In this document: positions 1 to 7,106 of the stretch, piece after piece
Layout of the letters: each line of letters opens with the position of its first letter
How positions within the stretch are numbered: the stretch's first letter is position 1
From: UBA3478 sp036782715
GTDB lineage: Bacteria; Bacteroidota; Bacteroidia; Flavobacteriales; Flavobacteriaceae
DNA length: 12,352 nucleotides
Direction of reading: 5' to 3'
Assembly: GCA_036782715.1 (NCBI GenBank)
Contig: DAIPYN010000036.1
Location: 1-12,352 of the forward strand
Notes under the pieces: model-generated
Database searches by the model: none
What the model was told of the DNA's origin: nothing
The model's input: the letters and a program-made list of their open reading frames with translations, nothing else
Program-made: the position numbers and the translations under genes

Positions 1-1494
1 AACGATGTAAGCGTAGGCTCTATCATCCACCTCAGTCTCAATAAGTAAATCTGACGAGCTTATTGGCTTGGCTGAAGAAGGCGATTTTGAAACCCCTCGG
101 TAATTCAACTGATAGAAGTTAGCTAGCGACCATGCTGAGGCGTCGTAATAAACACTATCTCTATATTTTTCATAGGTCTCAAAAGCGGTTTGAACCATTC
201 GATATTGGGGTTGTTTGGTAGGCACTACATAGTCATTACCTTCCTTATAAACCGCTACTTTATGGTGTTCCATAAGCTCTAAAAACGCCTTTGCCTTATT
301 TCTGTCTGGCTCAGAAAAACGATACCCCTTAACCGGATCTTTGGCTGCTCTAGAAATGGCCGAATCAAAAAACATCTTCTGATAAGCCCGCATCATCTGA
401 CGATTATCGACAGCAGCTTTTAGGGTGGTCATACTCGATACATATTGATTGCGAATCGTGAATGGAAAGGTGATTTCACCAAAGGCCGTCGTCTGTTTAA
501 GCCCGCGCGAGCTTGCTTGTTCAAAAAGGAGACCTAATCCCCCTTGTAAATCAGGATAAGAAGAACCGTAACCTGGATAGGTACCATCGAAGGCCTCTCT
601 TGTGAAATAGAAAGATCCGATCGAGTCTAGAGCTTTCGAAAAATAACTTCCATACAACTCGTTCAAGTCTTCATAATTTTCACGAGGCATGATGGGATCA
701 AGTGAGCCATTAGGTTTCATGGGCTCAAAAAAGTAAGTGCTCTGAGATCCCATTTCATGAAAGTCAGTGACCACATTGGGATACCACTGATGATACCAAT
801 TTAATTTTCCTTGGCTCTCTGGGTTTACGGCCAGCACCCAATCTCTATTGAGGTCAAACCAGTAGTGATTGGTTCTCCCCCCCGGCCAGTACTCGTTGTG
901 CTCGGCATCTTGAGGGTCTGCCACCAGTGGCGAGCCTTTGTACATGTTAGCCCAATAAGTATGTCGATCTCTTCCATCAGGGTTAATCGTTGGGTCTATA
1001 AAAATCACCGCATGTTGCAGAAAATTAGCAACCTCTTCATTGGTTGAGGCGGTTAGCGTGTAAGCTGAAAGCAATGCTGCTTCTGAGCTAGAAGGCTCAT
1101 TTCCGTGCACATTGTAGGCCAGGTTAATAATTAGCGGGAGTTCCTCATCCGTACGCTCTTTCGATAGTGGATTTACCGACTTCAAATGTTCGGTTCTTAT
1201 CTCTTCTAATCGACCCAAATTTTCTTCACTAGAAACCACAAGCATAACAAGTCTACGTCCCTCATGCGTCTTTCCATATTCGATCAGGGTAGCTCGAGAA
1301 CTTTGCTCTGCCAACTTCTCTAGGTACGCAACAATGAGATCGTGTCTGGTGTGCTGTTCTCCAATGCCATATCCTAGAAAAGATTCTGGTGTTGAAATAC
1401 CTGTTTGGTAGGGTTCAAATCGCTCTAGAAAATAATCCTGAGCTAGTGAAACCTGAATGAATAGAATAGATAAGAGTAATAGAATTCGTTTCAT
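1..1494 (-). CDS. Secreted M14-family zinc carboxypeptidase (C-terminus beyond left edge)
   Basis: The frame is open from the ATG at 1494 to base 1, giving 498 residues with no stop. The N-terminus is a typical signal peptide (MKRILLLLSILFIQVSLAQ), so the enzyme is probably exported. The M14 zinc-peptidase signature is complete: HGNE (H130 and E133, zinc ligands), FDLNRDW (N216-R217, the pair that binds the substrate carboxylate), TDFHEMG (H246, third zinc ligand) and LLFEQASSRG (E325, catalytic glutamate). It should cleave C-terminal residues from peptides, or act on cell-wall or modified peptides as some M14 members do; the exact substrate is not visible. From memory, similar Bacteroidota M14 proteins run to about 800-850 residues, so roughly the last 40% lies outside the window. 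It starts 8 nt after the stop of the membrane-protein gene at 1503-2381 and is probably cotranscribed with it. No Shine-Dalgarno sequence is visible. I am confident of the family and less so of the physiological role. Confidence 0.93.
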   Translation of the reverse strand, partial: MKRILLLLSILFIQVSLAQDYFLERFEPYQTGISTPESFLGYGIGEQHTRHDLIVAYLEKLAEQSSRATLIEYGKTHEGRRLVMLVVSSEENLGRLEEIRTEHLKSVNPLSKERTDEELPLIINLAYNVHGNEPSSSEAALLSAYTLTASTNEEVANFLQHAVIFIDPTINPDGRDRHTYWANMYKGSPLVADPQDAEHNEYWPGGRTNHYWFDLNRDWVLAVNPESQGKLNWYHQWYPNVVTDFHEMGSQSTYFFEPMKPNGSLDPIMPRENYEDLNELYGSYFSKALDSIGSFYFTREAFDGTYPGYGSSYPDLQGGLGLLFEQASSRGLKQTTAFGEITFPFTIRNQYVSSMTTLKAAVDNRQMMRAYQKMFFDSAISRAAKDPVKGYRFSEPDRNKAKAFLELMEHHKVAVYKEGNDYVVPTKQPQYRMVQTAFETYEKYRDSVYYDASAWSLANFYQLNYRGVSKSPSSAKPISSSDLLIETEVDDRAYAYIV

Positions 1495-1502
1495 TGAAAA
1501 AA

Positions 1503-2381
1503 CTATTTAGTGGAAGTATTTAAATAACTGTAATAAAGCCTAATAATCGCATAACCAAAAAGACCGCCAAGAACAATTAATAAGGCATTCATAACTCCTT
1601 TAGCTCCGAAAGACAAGCGAAGAAGTATCGTAGAAATGACAAAGCCTGTATTCCGTAACAGCTTAAAATGGTTGGAAGTAAGGCCGTAAGAAAGTAAGAG
1701 AATTAGAACGTCTGATAGAATCAGAAGTGTAAAGAAGTCTTGATAGAATATGCTATTGAGATTATTGTTCATTCCCTTGATTAGATGCTCATCGTTGATT
1801 TCTAAATACACAAAATCAATGAGGTGAATTATACTAACTAGAAGAATAATGGTCAGTAGGATAACGGCAATTGCCTTTTTAAAATAAGGAAAGGTTTCTT
1901 TTTCTTCGGTTACCGTCTTACTGGTAAGCGCTATGATTTTACGATTGCTTTTGTGAAACCAAACGATAATGAGCATGAGTAACAATACGCAGCATAAATC
2001 AACCAAAAGATTGATCAGTGATATATCATCAAAACTAGCATTCGGAAAATCAATTAAGGTAACATCGTTAAAGACCTTTCGAATCAGAATAAGGCAAATA
2101 ATCTCAAACTGCTTGATCAGAGATGTTGTAAACGATCGTGGCAAATAATAGACCAGTAAGAAAATCTCGTAGATCAGAATAAATGAGAAGGGAGTATAAA
2201 TCGCACTGATGGGGTTTTTCAGTAATCCTCTATCGAGGAATGCAAAATCAAAAAACGAATTGACTCCAATTAGAGCAGCGTGAATTATAAATCCAGTTAA
2301 TGCCAGAACAAGCGTAGTTTTTTCTATAAACTGGCGATTCTTAGAAGAAAAGATAATTTCGAAATAATCGTGTACTTTCAT
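1503..2381 (-). CDS. Polytopic membrane protein of unknown function
   Basis: This 292-residue protein starts with ATG and has no signal peptide. Hydrophobic stretches lie at about residues 22-42, 60-80, 119-142, 169-192, 213-233 and 263-284, with weaker ones near 88-104 and 243-260, so six to eight membrane helices are likely in the inner membrane. A charged loop (about 143-168, with KSNRK and TEEKE) separates the two halves. The segment around residues 55-105 (NPISAIYTPFSF, then LPRSFTTS, then KQFEIICLILIRKVFND) looks like a conserved core. I have the impression of similar proteins in other Bacteroidota but cannot name a family. No catalytic or transport motif is recognisable. It lies 63 nt downstream of the small exported protein and 8 nt upstream of the M14 peptidase on the same strand, so membership of one transcript is likely. 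The gene is clearly real; its function is unknown. Confidence 0.85.
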   Translation of the reverse strand: MKVHDYFEIIFSSKNRQFIEKTTLVLALTGFIIHAALIGVNSFFDFAFLDRGLLKNPISAIYTPFSFILIYEIFLLVYYLPRSFTTSLIKQFEIICLILIRKVFNDVTLIDFPNASFDDISLINLLVDLCCVLLLMLIIVWFHKSNRKIIALTSKTVTEEKETFPYFKKAIAVILLTIILLVSIIHLIDFVYLEINDEHLIKGMNNNLNSIFYQDFFTLLILSDVLILLLSYGLTSNHFKLLRNTGFVISTILLRLSFGAKGVMNALLIVLGGLFGYAIIRLYYSYLNTSTK

Positions 2382-2444
2382 CTAGTCAAGTTACTCGATT
2401 ATTTTTAATGTATTGGTAATCAAATATCTGTAAGAAGTGAAGAT

Positions 2445-2843
2445 CTATTTCTTCTTACGAGTTTTGAATACCTTTCCTAAACCGAAAGCGAGATTCCAAG
2501 GCTCATTTGCAGAATCGTAATACCCCAAAAAGGTCAGTTTTAATCCAGAATTTTTGCTTTGCCAAAAAATCCCGGCTCCATTCGCAGGAGCAACCTTTAA
2601 ACTTTCTTCGTTTGTAAATTTCAGAGAGGGAGTAAAAACAATTCCTGATTTGCTGGTTGGAGATTCGAACAGATATAAAGTTGGGCCTCCGATATTTAAA
2701 TAGAGTGATTGGTTCTGGTCAATCATCAAATTCACTTGCCCAGTAGGCATGAATTCAAAAGATGCTTGGGCTTTAACTTGAAGCGATAATGTAAGTAAGC
2801 CTGAAATAATGAATGTACGAAATAGCACAAAAGGTCTTCTCAT
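2445..2843 (-). CDS. Small exported protein, unknown function, translationally coupled to the upstream gene
   Basis: I place the start at the ATG at 2843 (132 residues), not at the in-frame ATG 24 nt upstream at 2867. At 2843 the start overlaps the stop of the preceding gene as ATGA (2840-2843), and the protein then begins with a clean signal peptide (MRRPFVLFRTFIISGLLTLS, probable cleavage at VKA-Q near residue 25). The mature part of about 107 residues is rich in alternating polar/hydrophobic strands with several Gly and aromatic residues (for example LYLNIGGPTLYLF at 48-59, and GLKLTFLGYY at 100-109). It ends in a basic tail, KTRKKK. This suggests a small beta-rich periplasmic or outer-membrane protein. 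I do not recognise the family. A short beta-barrel is possible but not demonstrated. The coupling implies that it is made together with the DUF6526-like protein. Confidence 0.75.
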   Translation of the reverse strand: MRRPFVLFRTFIISGLLTLSLQVKAQASFEFMPTGQVNLMIDQNQSLYLNIGGPTLYLFESPTSKSGIVFTPSLKFTNEESLKVAPANGAGIFWQSKNSGLKLTFLGYYDSANEPWNLAFGLGKVFKTRKKK

Positions 2844-3268
2844 ACTCGATGATAATCTGCTTTCCATTTTTTAATCTGAGTTTTAATTTCTTTGGCTGTA
2901 AGCTGCTCTTTAATCGCTCGATCTAGAAGCTCTAAGTATTCCTCATCTGAAGCAAATCGAAGGGCGATGATCTGTGAAAATCTCAGTTCGCTAGGTAATG
3001 GCCTGCCCGTCAAGATGAAATATCTCAAGCGCTCTTCGGCTCTGATCGCTCTGTCTTGCGCCTTAAGTGCGAAGGTTCTAGTGAACCACATAAATAGAAT
3101 GAAGATCGGAAACAACACTAGTAATAGAGTAGCGATGTAAAAATTATCCTCTGATGAAAAGATGAGATGACTCAATGTACCTCCTGAAAAAAGAAGTATG
3201 AGAACGAAAAGCGCCCCGTGAAATCCAGGAACCATTCGCGTATGATTTTTAAAATTCTGTTCTTTCAT
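2840..3268 (-). CDS. DUF6526-like two-helix membrane protein
   Basis: This is a 142-residue protein starting at the ATG at 3268. It opens with a polar N-terminus (MKEQNFKNHTRMVPGFH), followed by two hydrophobic helices at about 15-36 and 43-63. A cytoplasmic-looking helical domain follows, with ALKAQDRAIRAEERLRYFIL (67-86), LTGRPLP, then IIALRFASDEEYLELLDRA (about 101-118), and a basic end, KKWKADYHRV. This pattern (QN-KNH near the N-terminus, QDRAIRAEE, LRFASDEE and a terminal K-W-ADYHRV) matches my memory of the DUF6526 family, a common uncharacterised family of Bacteroidota. No enzymatic motif is visible. It is the first gene of the minus-strand run and is divergent from the MFS gene, with 101 nt between them. 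The stop TGA overlaps the ATG of the next gene. Family assignment is from memory and moderately sure; the function is unknown. Confidence 0.83.
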   Translation of the reverse strand: MKEQNFKNHTRMVPGFHGALFVLILLFSGGTLSHLIFSSEDNFYIATLLLVLFPIFILFMWFTRTFALKAQDRAIRAEERLRYFILTGRPLPSELRFSQIIALRFASDEEYLELLDRAIKEQLTAKEIKTQIKKWKADYHRV

Positions 3269-3321
3269 GCTATTTCTTTTGAAAAGGTGAATTTAAGCAT
3301 TAAGATTCATTAGCTCCTTAT

Positions 3322-3350
3322 CAAATCTTTTTCATCTTTGCGGCAGTCAA
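3322..3350 (-). promoter_or_regulatory. Possible Bacteroidota-type promoter for the 3268-1 gene run
   Basis: Reading the minus strand, TTGAC (3350-3346) is followed, 18 nt after the TTG, by AAGATTTG (3329-3322). The phylum's consensus is a -33 TTG and a -7 TAnnTTTG separated by about 17-23 nt, so there is one mismatch in the -7 box. Its position about 55 nt upstream of the ATG at 3268 fits a leader promoter. It overlaps the candidate promoter for the divergent MFS gene. This is a pattern match only. Confidence 0.35.
3333..3340 (+). promoter_or_regulatory. Possible -7 promoter box for the MFS gene
   Basis: CATCTTTG differs from the Bacteroidota -7 consensus TAnnTTTG in one position and lies 29 nt before the ATG at 3370. 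No convincing -33 TTG is seen at the usual distance. The same TCTTTG core occurs in front of the thioredoxin gene, which makes a real promoter more plausible. Confidence 0.4.
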
Positions 3351-3369
3351 TTAATGGCTGTTTTTTTCA

Positions 3370-4527
3370 ATGAGTTCACTGGGTCTTATTTTAAGTAATC
3401 GTAGGTATTGGGCACCTGCCTATGCCTTTATGTGTCTCAATTTGATTTATGGAACTTGGGCCATCTATATTCCGACCATTAAGGAGACTATTGGAATTAA
3501 TAAATCTGAATTGGGACTGGCCATTTTTGCAATGGCCCTAGGCAATTTTTTCATTCTGACGGTAGCTCCAAAAATCAACGATGTTCTCGGGTGTGGAAGA
3601 TCTACAAAACTGGGGTTACTCGCTCTTTGCGTTTTCGGCGTTGGCCCTTACCTAGCTCAGAGCTACATCACCCTTTGTATTACCCTATTCTTAGTGGGTG
3701 CAGCCCAAGGCTTCCTCGATGTATCGATGAATGCCACAGTTTCTCAAATTGAAAAAGACGACAAAGTAACTCTAATGGCTGCAATGCATGGCTTTTTTAG
3801 TTTAGGCGGAGTAGCAGCGGGTCTAGGAACCTTTTTGATTCCTATTTTGAATGCACCGGTGATACACAGCCTACTGATCGTTGTACTTATTACGATACCC
3901 AACTATTCGTTAAGTAAACACTACGAATCGGTAACTGCAGAGGTAACAAAAGGAAGCAAGAGATCATCAAACGCACTAAAACCTCTAATTTTATTAGGAT
4001 TCATATCGCTCATAGCTATGGGAAGTGAAGGGGCTATCGTCGATTGGAGCGGATTATACCTTGAAGAGATCGTAAAAGTAAATCCCGCCTGGATCGGAGT
4101 AGGGTTTCTAGTATTCTCCATCACGATGACTCTTGGGAGATTCTTGGGAGACGGGCTTAGCACCCGACTAGGCTCTGAAAAAGTCTTGATTCTCGGAATC
4201 CTCACTTCTATTATCGGATACCTAGGTGTTTTAACTGCCGATTCAACCATTAGCGTTATCGGGTTTGCTATTATAGGAGCGGGCTTTTCAGTATTAGTGC
4301 CCGAATTATTTCGAATGGCGGGCAAACAAGATCAAATCCCTTCGAGCAAGGCCATCGCTATTGTAGCCGGTTTCGGATACTCGGGGTTTCTTACCGGACC
4401 TGTAATTTTAGGAATAACAGCTGAAACCTATGATCTGACCACCAGTTATTATGGCCTAACCTCAGCTGCCATCATTATCGGCTTACTCTCTATTTATCTC
4501 TCTATCAAAAAGAAAAGAAGTAATTAG
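3370..4527 (+). CDS. MFS transporter, YbjJ/MosC-like
   Basis: This 385-residue protein is almost entirely hydrophobic, with about twelve predicted membrane helices in two halves joined by a charged loop at about 182-202 (SKHYESVTAEVTKGSKRSS). These are features of the major facilitator superfamily. Diagnostic stretches are GFLDVSMN (114-121) with SQIE, AMHGFFSLGG (138-147) and EGAIVDWSGLYLEE (220-233). I associate these with the YbjJ/MosC branch (E. coli inner-membrane protein YbjJ and the rhizopine-locus protein MosC). It would be an inner-membrane secondary transporter; the substrate is not deducible. The start at 3370 places a normal cytoplasmic N-terminus (SSLGLILSNRRYW) before helix 1. 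It stands alone on the plus strand. The next gene is 71 nt downstream with its own promoter-like box, so they are probably separate transcripts. No clear hairpin terminator follows. Confidence 0.9.
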   Translation: MSSLGLILSNRRYWAPAYAFMCLNLIYGTWAIYIPTIKETIGINKSELGLAIFAMALGNFFILTVAPKINDVLGCGRSTKLGLLALCVFGVGPYLAQSYITLCITLFLVGAAQGFLDVSMNATVSQIEKDDKVTLMAAMHGFFSLGGVAAGLGTFLIPILNAPVIHSLLIVVLITIPNYSLSKHYESVTAEVTKGSKRSSNALKPLILLGFISLIAMGSEGAIVDWSGLYLEEIVKVNPAWIGVGFLVFSITMTLGRFLGDGLSTRLGSEKVLILGILTSIIGYLGVLTADSTISVIGFAIIGAGFSVLVPELFRMAGKQDQIPSSKAIAIVAGFGYSGFLTGPVILGITAETYDLTTSYYGLTSAAIIIGLLSIYLSIKKKRSN

Positions 4528-4575
4528 AGTCAACAGCAAGTAACCCAAGTAACAAAAAAGGGGTCAATAAGAGTC

Positions 4576-4583
4576 TATCTTTG
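4576..4583 (+). promoter_or_regulatory. Bacteroidota -7 box (TATCTTTG) before the thioredoxin gene
   Basis: TATCTTTG is an exact match to the TAnnTTTG -7 element of Bacteroidota sigma-A-type promoters. It lies 15 nt upstream of the ATG at 4599, leaving a short leader of about 10 nt or less. A -33 TTG at the usual distance is not obvious. This is the best promoter candidate in the window. Confidence 0.55.
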
Positions 4584-4598
4584 TAAAAAAATAAGCAC

Positions 4599-4952
4599 AT
4601 GCCTACTGTAAAATTAACGACACAAAAATTCAAAGAAGACATCTTTGATTATACCGCTGAAAAAGAGTGGAACTATAAAGGTGATAAGCCAGCCATTATT
4701 GACTTTTACGCCGATTGGTGTGGCCCATGCAAGATGGTCGCTCCAATTCTTGAAGAACTAAGTAACGAGAACCCTGATGTCATTATCTACAAGGTAGATA
4801 CAGAGGTTGAACAAGAATTATCTGCAGTATTTCAAATTAGAAGTATTCCTAGCATCTTATTCATCCCTAAAGACCGTCAACCCATGATGCAGGCCGGAGC
4901 ATTACCAAAAAATGCACTTCAAGAGATCATCGACAAAGAACTCGCGGTATAA
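4599..4952 (+). CDS. trxA: Thioredoxin
   Basis: This 117-residue protein has the classic thioredoxin active site WCGPC (residues 40-44) preceded by the buried acidic residue D35 in IDFYADWC. The conserved cis-proline loop RSIPS has P84, and strands such as VIIYKVDTE are in the expected order. It reduces protein disulfides and is in turn reduced by thioredoxin reductase. No signal peptide or membrane anchor is present, so it should be cytoplasmic. Relative to E. coli thioredoxin (108 residues) the N-terminus is slightly longer (KFKEDIFDYTAEKEW...). The end of the fold is short: GALPKNALQEIIDKEL replaces the usual Gly-containing last strand and helix. It is preceded by a TATCTTTG promoter box and followed within 25 nt by a strong terminator, so it appears to be a one-gene transcript. 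The gene symbol reflects the family; other thioredoxin paralogues may exist in the genome. Confidence 0.93.
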   Translation: MPTVKLTTQKFKEDIFDYTAEKEWNYKGDKPAIIDFYADWCGPCKMVAPILEELSNENPDVIIYKVDTEVEQELSAVFQIRSIPSILFIPKDRQPMMQAGALPKNALQEIIDKELAV

Positions 4953-4975
4953 CGATAATTAAAGATTTATACTCC

Positions 4976-5002
4976 AAAGCCACTCCATGAGTGGCTTTTT
5001 TT
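4976..5002 (+). terminator. Intrinsic terminator after the thioredoxin gene
   Basis: AAAGCCACTC (4976-4985) pairs perfectly with GAGTGGCTTT (4989-4998) around a CAT loop, giving a 10-bp stem. The run of T continues to 5002. It lies 24 nt after the thioredoxin stop, a textbook Rho-independent terminator for the plus strand. The in-frame ATG at 4987 sits inside this hairpin, which argues against it being the start of the next gene. Confidence 0.9.
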
Positions 5003-5009
5003 ATCTTAG
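5002..5009 (+). promoter_or_regulatory. Weak -7-like box before the dehydrogenase gene
   Basis: TATCTTAG has one mismatch to TAnnTTTG and lies just after the terminator T-run, 10 nt before the ATG at 5020. Since a strong terminator separates the gene from thioredoxin, it needs a promoter here or relies on readthrough. No -33 TTG is seen; upstream is the hairpin itself. Confidence 0.25.
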
Positions 5010-5019
5010 AACAAAAAAG

Positions 5020-5799
5020 ATGATTAGAGAAAAGACGATTTGGATTACCGGGGCTTCATCAGGCATCGGTCGAGCACTAGCCATACAACTCGCTAGTGAA
5101 AACAACCTCATTCTCTCTTCTCGAAATCTCGACCAACTAGAGGAGACTAAAAATAAATGTGTCAGCTCTAAAATTCATTTGGAACTTCTTGATCTTGGTG
5201 ACTTTGACTCGCATCATTCGATTGTGGCCGGAGTAATTAAAAACCACGGTCCTATCGATCACCTGATCCACTGTGGAGGCATAAGCCAGCGATCTTTGGT
5301 AAAAGACACCTTGTTATCAGTAGATGAGAAACTGATGGCCATTAATTACCTAGGAACGGTTTCTCTTACTAAGGCTATTCTTCCACATTTTTTAGAGAAA
5401 AAGCAAGGTCATTTCACAGTAATTACTAGCCTTACCGGAGTTTTTGCCTCTCCGTATCGTTCAGGATATGCCGCCTCAAAACACGCCTTACACGGATTCT
5501 TTGACAGTCTTAGAGCCGAACTTGAAGACCAGGGAATTCGAGTGACCCTAGCAGCTCCAGGGTTTGTAAAGACAAAAGTTTCGATCAACGCCCTTACAGG
5601 AGATGGAACCAGTTTAGGTTCGATGGATGATGCACAAGCTAAAGGAATAAGTGCCGAGGCCTGCGCTCAAAAAACTATAAGAGCCATCGCAAAAAATAAA
5701 CGTGAAGTTTATATCGGACGTGAAAGCTACGCAGCCTACGTCAAACGCTACCTACCAGGACTATTTGCTCGCCTGATCAAAAAAGCAAAGGTTCGCTAG
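5020..5799 (+). CDS. Short-chain dehydrogenase/reductase (SDR), classical type
   Basis: The start is placed at the ATG at 5020 (259 residues). The longer reading from 4987 would begin inside the terminator hairpin and adds an unlikely tail before the nucleotide-binding strand. From 5020 the protein opens as a typical classical SDR: TIWITGASSGIGRALA, with the TGxxxGxG cofactor motif at 10-17. The catalytic set is present: N109 (INYLG), S137 (VITSLTG), Y150 and K154 (YAASK). The cofactor-loop motif AAPGFVKT lies at 178-185. An Arg (R36 in SSRN) after the second strand suggests a preference for NADP(H). The overall pattern resembles the DHRS7/11beta-HSD-like branch of SDRs. The usual NNAG motif reads HCGG (84-87). 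It probably reduces or oxidises a carbonyl/alcohol in the cytoplasm; the substrate is unknown. Its stop overlaps the stop of the convergent TolC-like gene. Confidence 0.9.
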   Translation: MIREKTIWITGASSGIGRALAIQLASENNLILSSRNLDQLEETKNKCVSSKIHLELLDLGDFDSHHSIVAGVIKNHGPIDHLIHCGGISQRSLVKDTLLSVDEKLMAINYLGTVSLTKAILPHFLEKKQGHFTVITSLTGVFASPYRSGYAASKHALHGFFDSLRAELEDQGIRVTLAAPGFVKTKVSINALTGDGTSLGSMDDAQAKGISAEACAQKTIRAIAKNKREVYIGRESYAAYVKRYLPGLFARLIKKAKVR

Positions 5800-7106
5800 A
5801 TACTAACGTCGAGTAAAACTCCACAATGATTCAGAAACTCTAACTCAGCTAGCTTAGCCGAGAACTTCGATTGAATCCCGACAAGCTCTGCATTGAGTAA
5901 ATTGATTTGTGCCTGTCTAAGTTCGATAGAGGTGATTTGACCGAGTTCGAATTGGGATTGTGCGCGACGATAGTTTTCTGAAGCAGTAGTAACATTTTCT
6001 TGCTGAAGACGATATACTTCAAGAGCATTTCGGTAATTACCTTCTGCATTTCGAAGGTCTCTTAGTACCTCTTGTTCAATTTGCTTCTCTTGTAGTTGAT
6101 TTGCCTCTAACGCTAGACGCGCATTTCGTATTCCAACTTGTTGCGAGCCTGACTGAAAAAGATTCCAATTCAGATTAATTCCTGCACTTAAACCAACGGT
6201 ATTGTTCGAAGCTAAGAACCCTGTTGCTGGAAATTGTCCTTCTGAATAACCATATGCACCATTAGCAGATAGTCTAGGGATTAACGTTGATTTTTGAGCT
6301 TTTAAACCCAGTTCGCTAATCTCTTGATTAGAACGATTGAGTAATAGTCGAGTGTTATTCGCCTGATACGACTCTTTATAATTCTGAAGCTCTTTAACAG
6401 ATAAGAAGGCAACCATTGGGCTCACCTCAAATGCAGTTTCTAGATCCCTTGCTAACAAGGTGTTTAGGCTCCTTTTGGCATTCAATAACGCTTGACGTTG
6501 TCCTAAGAGACTAATGCTATCTGAGTTTAAATCTACCTTTGCATTCAAGACATCTAAACCAGTTACACTACCAAATTCAAAACGCTTCTCTGCGCGTTGT
6601 AAGCGTTTCTTAGAATTTTGAAAAGTTTGCTCTAGAATACGAACCGATTCGTCTAATCGAGCAACCTCGTAATAAGCTGCGTACAATTGCAGAAGTGTTT
6701 GTTCTATGGTTTGTCTTACCTGTAAACCCGAAAGTTCGTACTGCTCCTTAAGTCGCTGATAATTATAGAATCGACCAAAGCCGTCGAAAAGGGTAACATT
6801 AAGATTTACTGAAGCATTGTAGCGTTTGGTCTCGGCACCATCGACCGTTCTCGAATTACCATCTTGAAAAACCGCTTCTTGATTATCTCTAGCGATGTTT
6901 GCTCCTGAGGTAGCCGTAAGTGTTGGCAAGAAGCCTGTGTTCAGTAAAGAAGCATTGTTCTCTGCTTGAGCTTCAGAAATTTTTGAAACTAATATCCCAA
7001 AATTGTTTTCTAAGGTTAGCGATAGTGCTTGCTCTGGAGTCAAAAGCTCCTGGGCCGATAAGGGCCCAAGTGCTAATGCCGCTATGAAAAAAAACTTAAA
7101 CTTCAT
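5796..7106 (-). CDS. TolC-like outer-membrane efflux channel
   Basis: I take the ATG at 7106 as the start (436 residues). It gives a clean signal peptide (MKFKFFFIAALALGPLSAQ, cleavage after SA) and overlaps the pump gene by 11 nt. The in-frame ATG at 7130 would put a polar stretch in front of the signal peptide. The protein has the duplicated structure of outer-membrane efflux proteins. LTPEQALSLTLENN opens repeat one. Long helices follow, rich in Gln, Leu, Glu and Asn (for example RLQRAEKRFEFGSVTGLDVLNAKVDL). A second copy has the equivalent RRAQSQFELGQITSIELRQAQINLLNAE. These FxxGxxTxxxLxxAQ segments are hallmarks of TolC/OprM/CusC proteins. As a trimer it should form the outer-membrane and periplasmic duct for the adjacent RND pump. 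It is the last gene of the operon. No N-terminal lipidation Cys is seen. Confidence 0.93.
   Translation of the reverse strand: MKFKFFFIAALALGPLSAQELLTPEQALSLTLENNFGILVSKISEAQAENNASLLNTGFLPTLTATSGANIARDNQEAVFQDGNSRTVDGAETKRYNASVNLNVTLFDGFGRFYNYQRLKEQYELSGLQVRQTIEQTLLQLYAAYYEVARLDESVRILEQTFQNSKKRLQRAEKRFEFGSVTGLDVLNAKVDLNSDSISLLGQRQALLNAKRSLNTLLARDLETAFEVSPMVAFLSVKELQNYKESYQANNTRLLLNRSNQEISELGLKAQKSTLIPRLSANGAYGYSEGQFPATGFLASNNTVGLSAGINLNWNLFQSGSQQVGIRNARLALEANQLQEKQIEQEVLRDLRNAEGNYRNALEVYRLQQENVTTASENYRRAQSQFELGQITSIELRQAQINLLNAELVGIQSKFSAKLAELEFLNHCGVLLDVSI

Noticed and set aside
811..1047. Plus-strand open frame of 78 codons
   Set aside because: It lies antisense within the M14 carboxypeptidase gene, whose minus-strand frame carries the complete zinc-peptidase motifs; the frame has no recognisable protein features.
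2382..2444. Promoter inside the minus-strand run (GATATTTG on the minus strand)
   Set aside because: It matches only the TTTG part of the -7 consensus and lacks a -33 element; too weak to list as a feature.
2892..3140. Plus-strand open frame of 82 codons
   Set aside because: It is antisense to the DUF6526-like gene and has shadow-like composition.
3921..4325. Minus-strand open frame of 134 codons
   Set aside because: It is antisense to the MFS gene, rich in Pro, Ser, Ile and Arg as expected of a complement of hydrophobic codons, with no domain.
4528..4598. Terminator after the MFS gene
   Set aside because: No inverted repeat followed by T was found in this 71-nt spacer.
5849..6049. Minus-strand open frame of 66 codons
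   Set aside because: It is in another frame inside the TolC-like gene and has no start context or motif.
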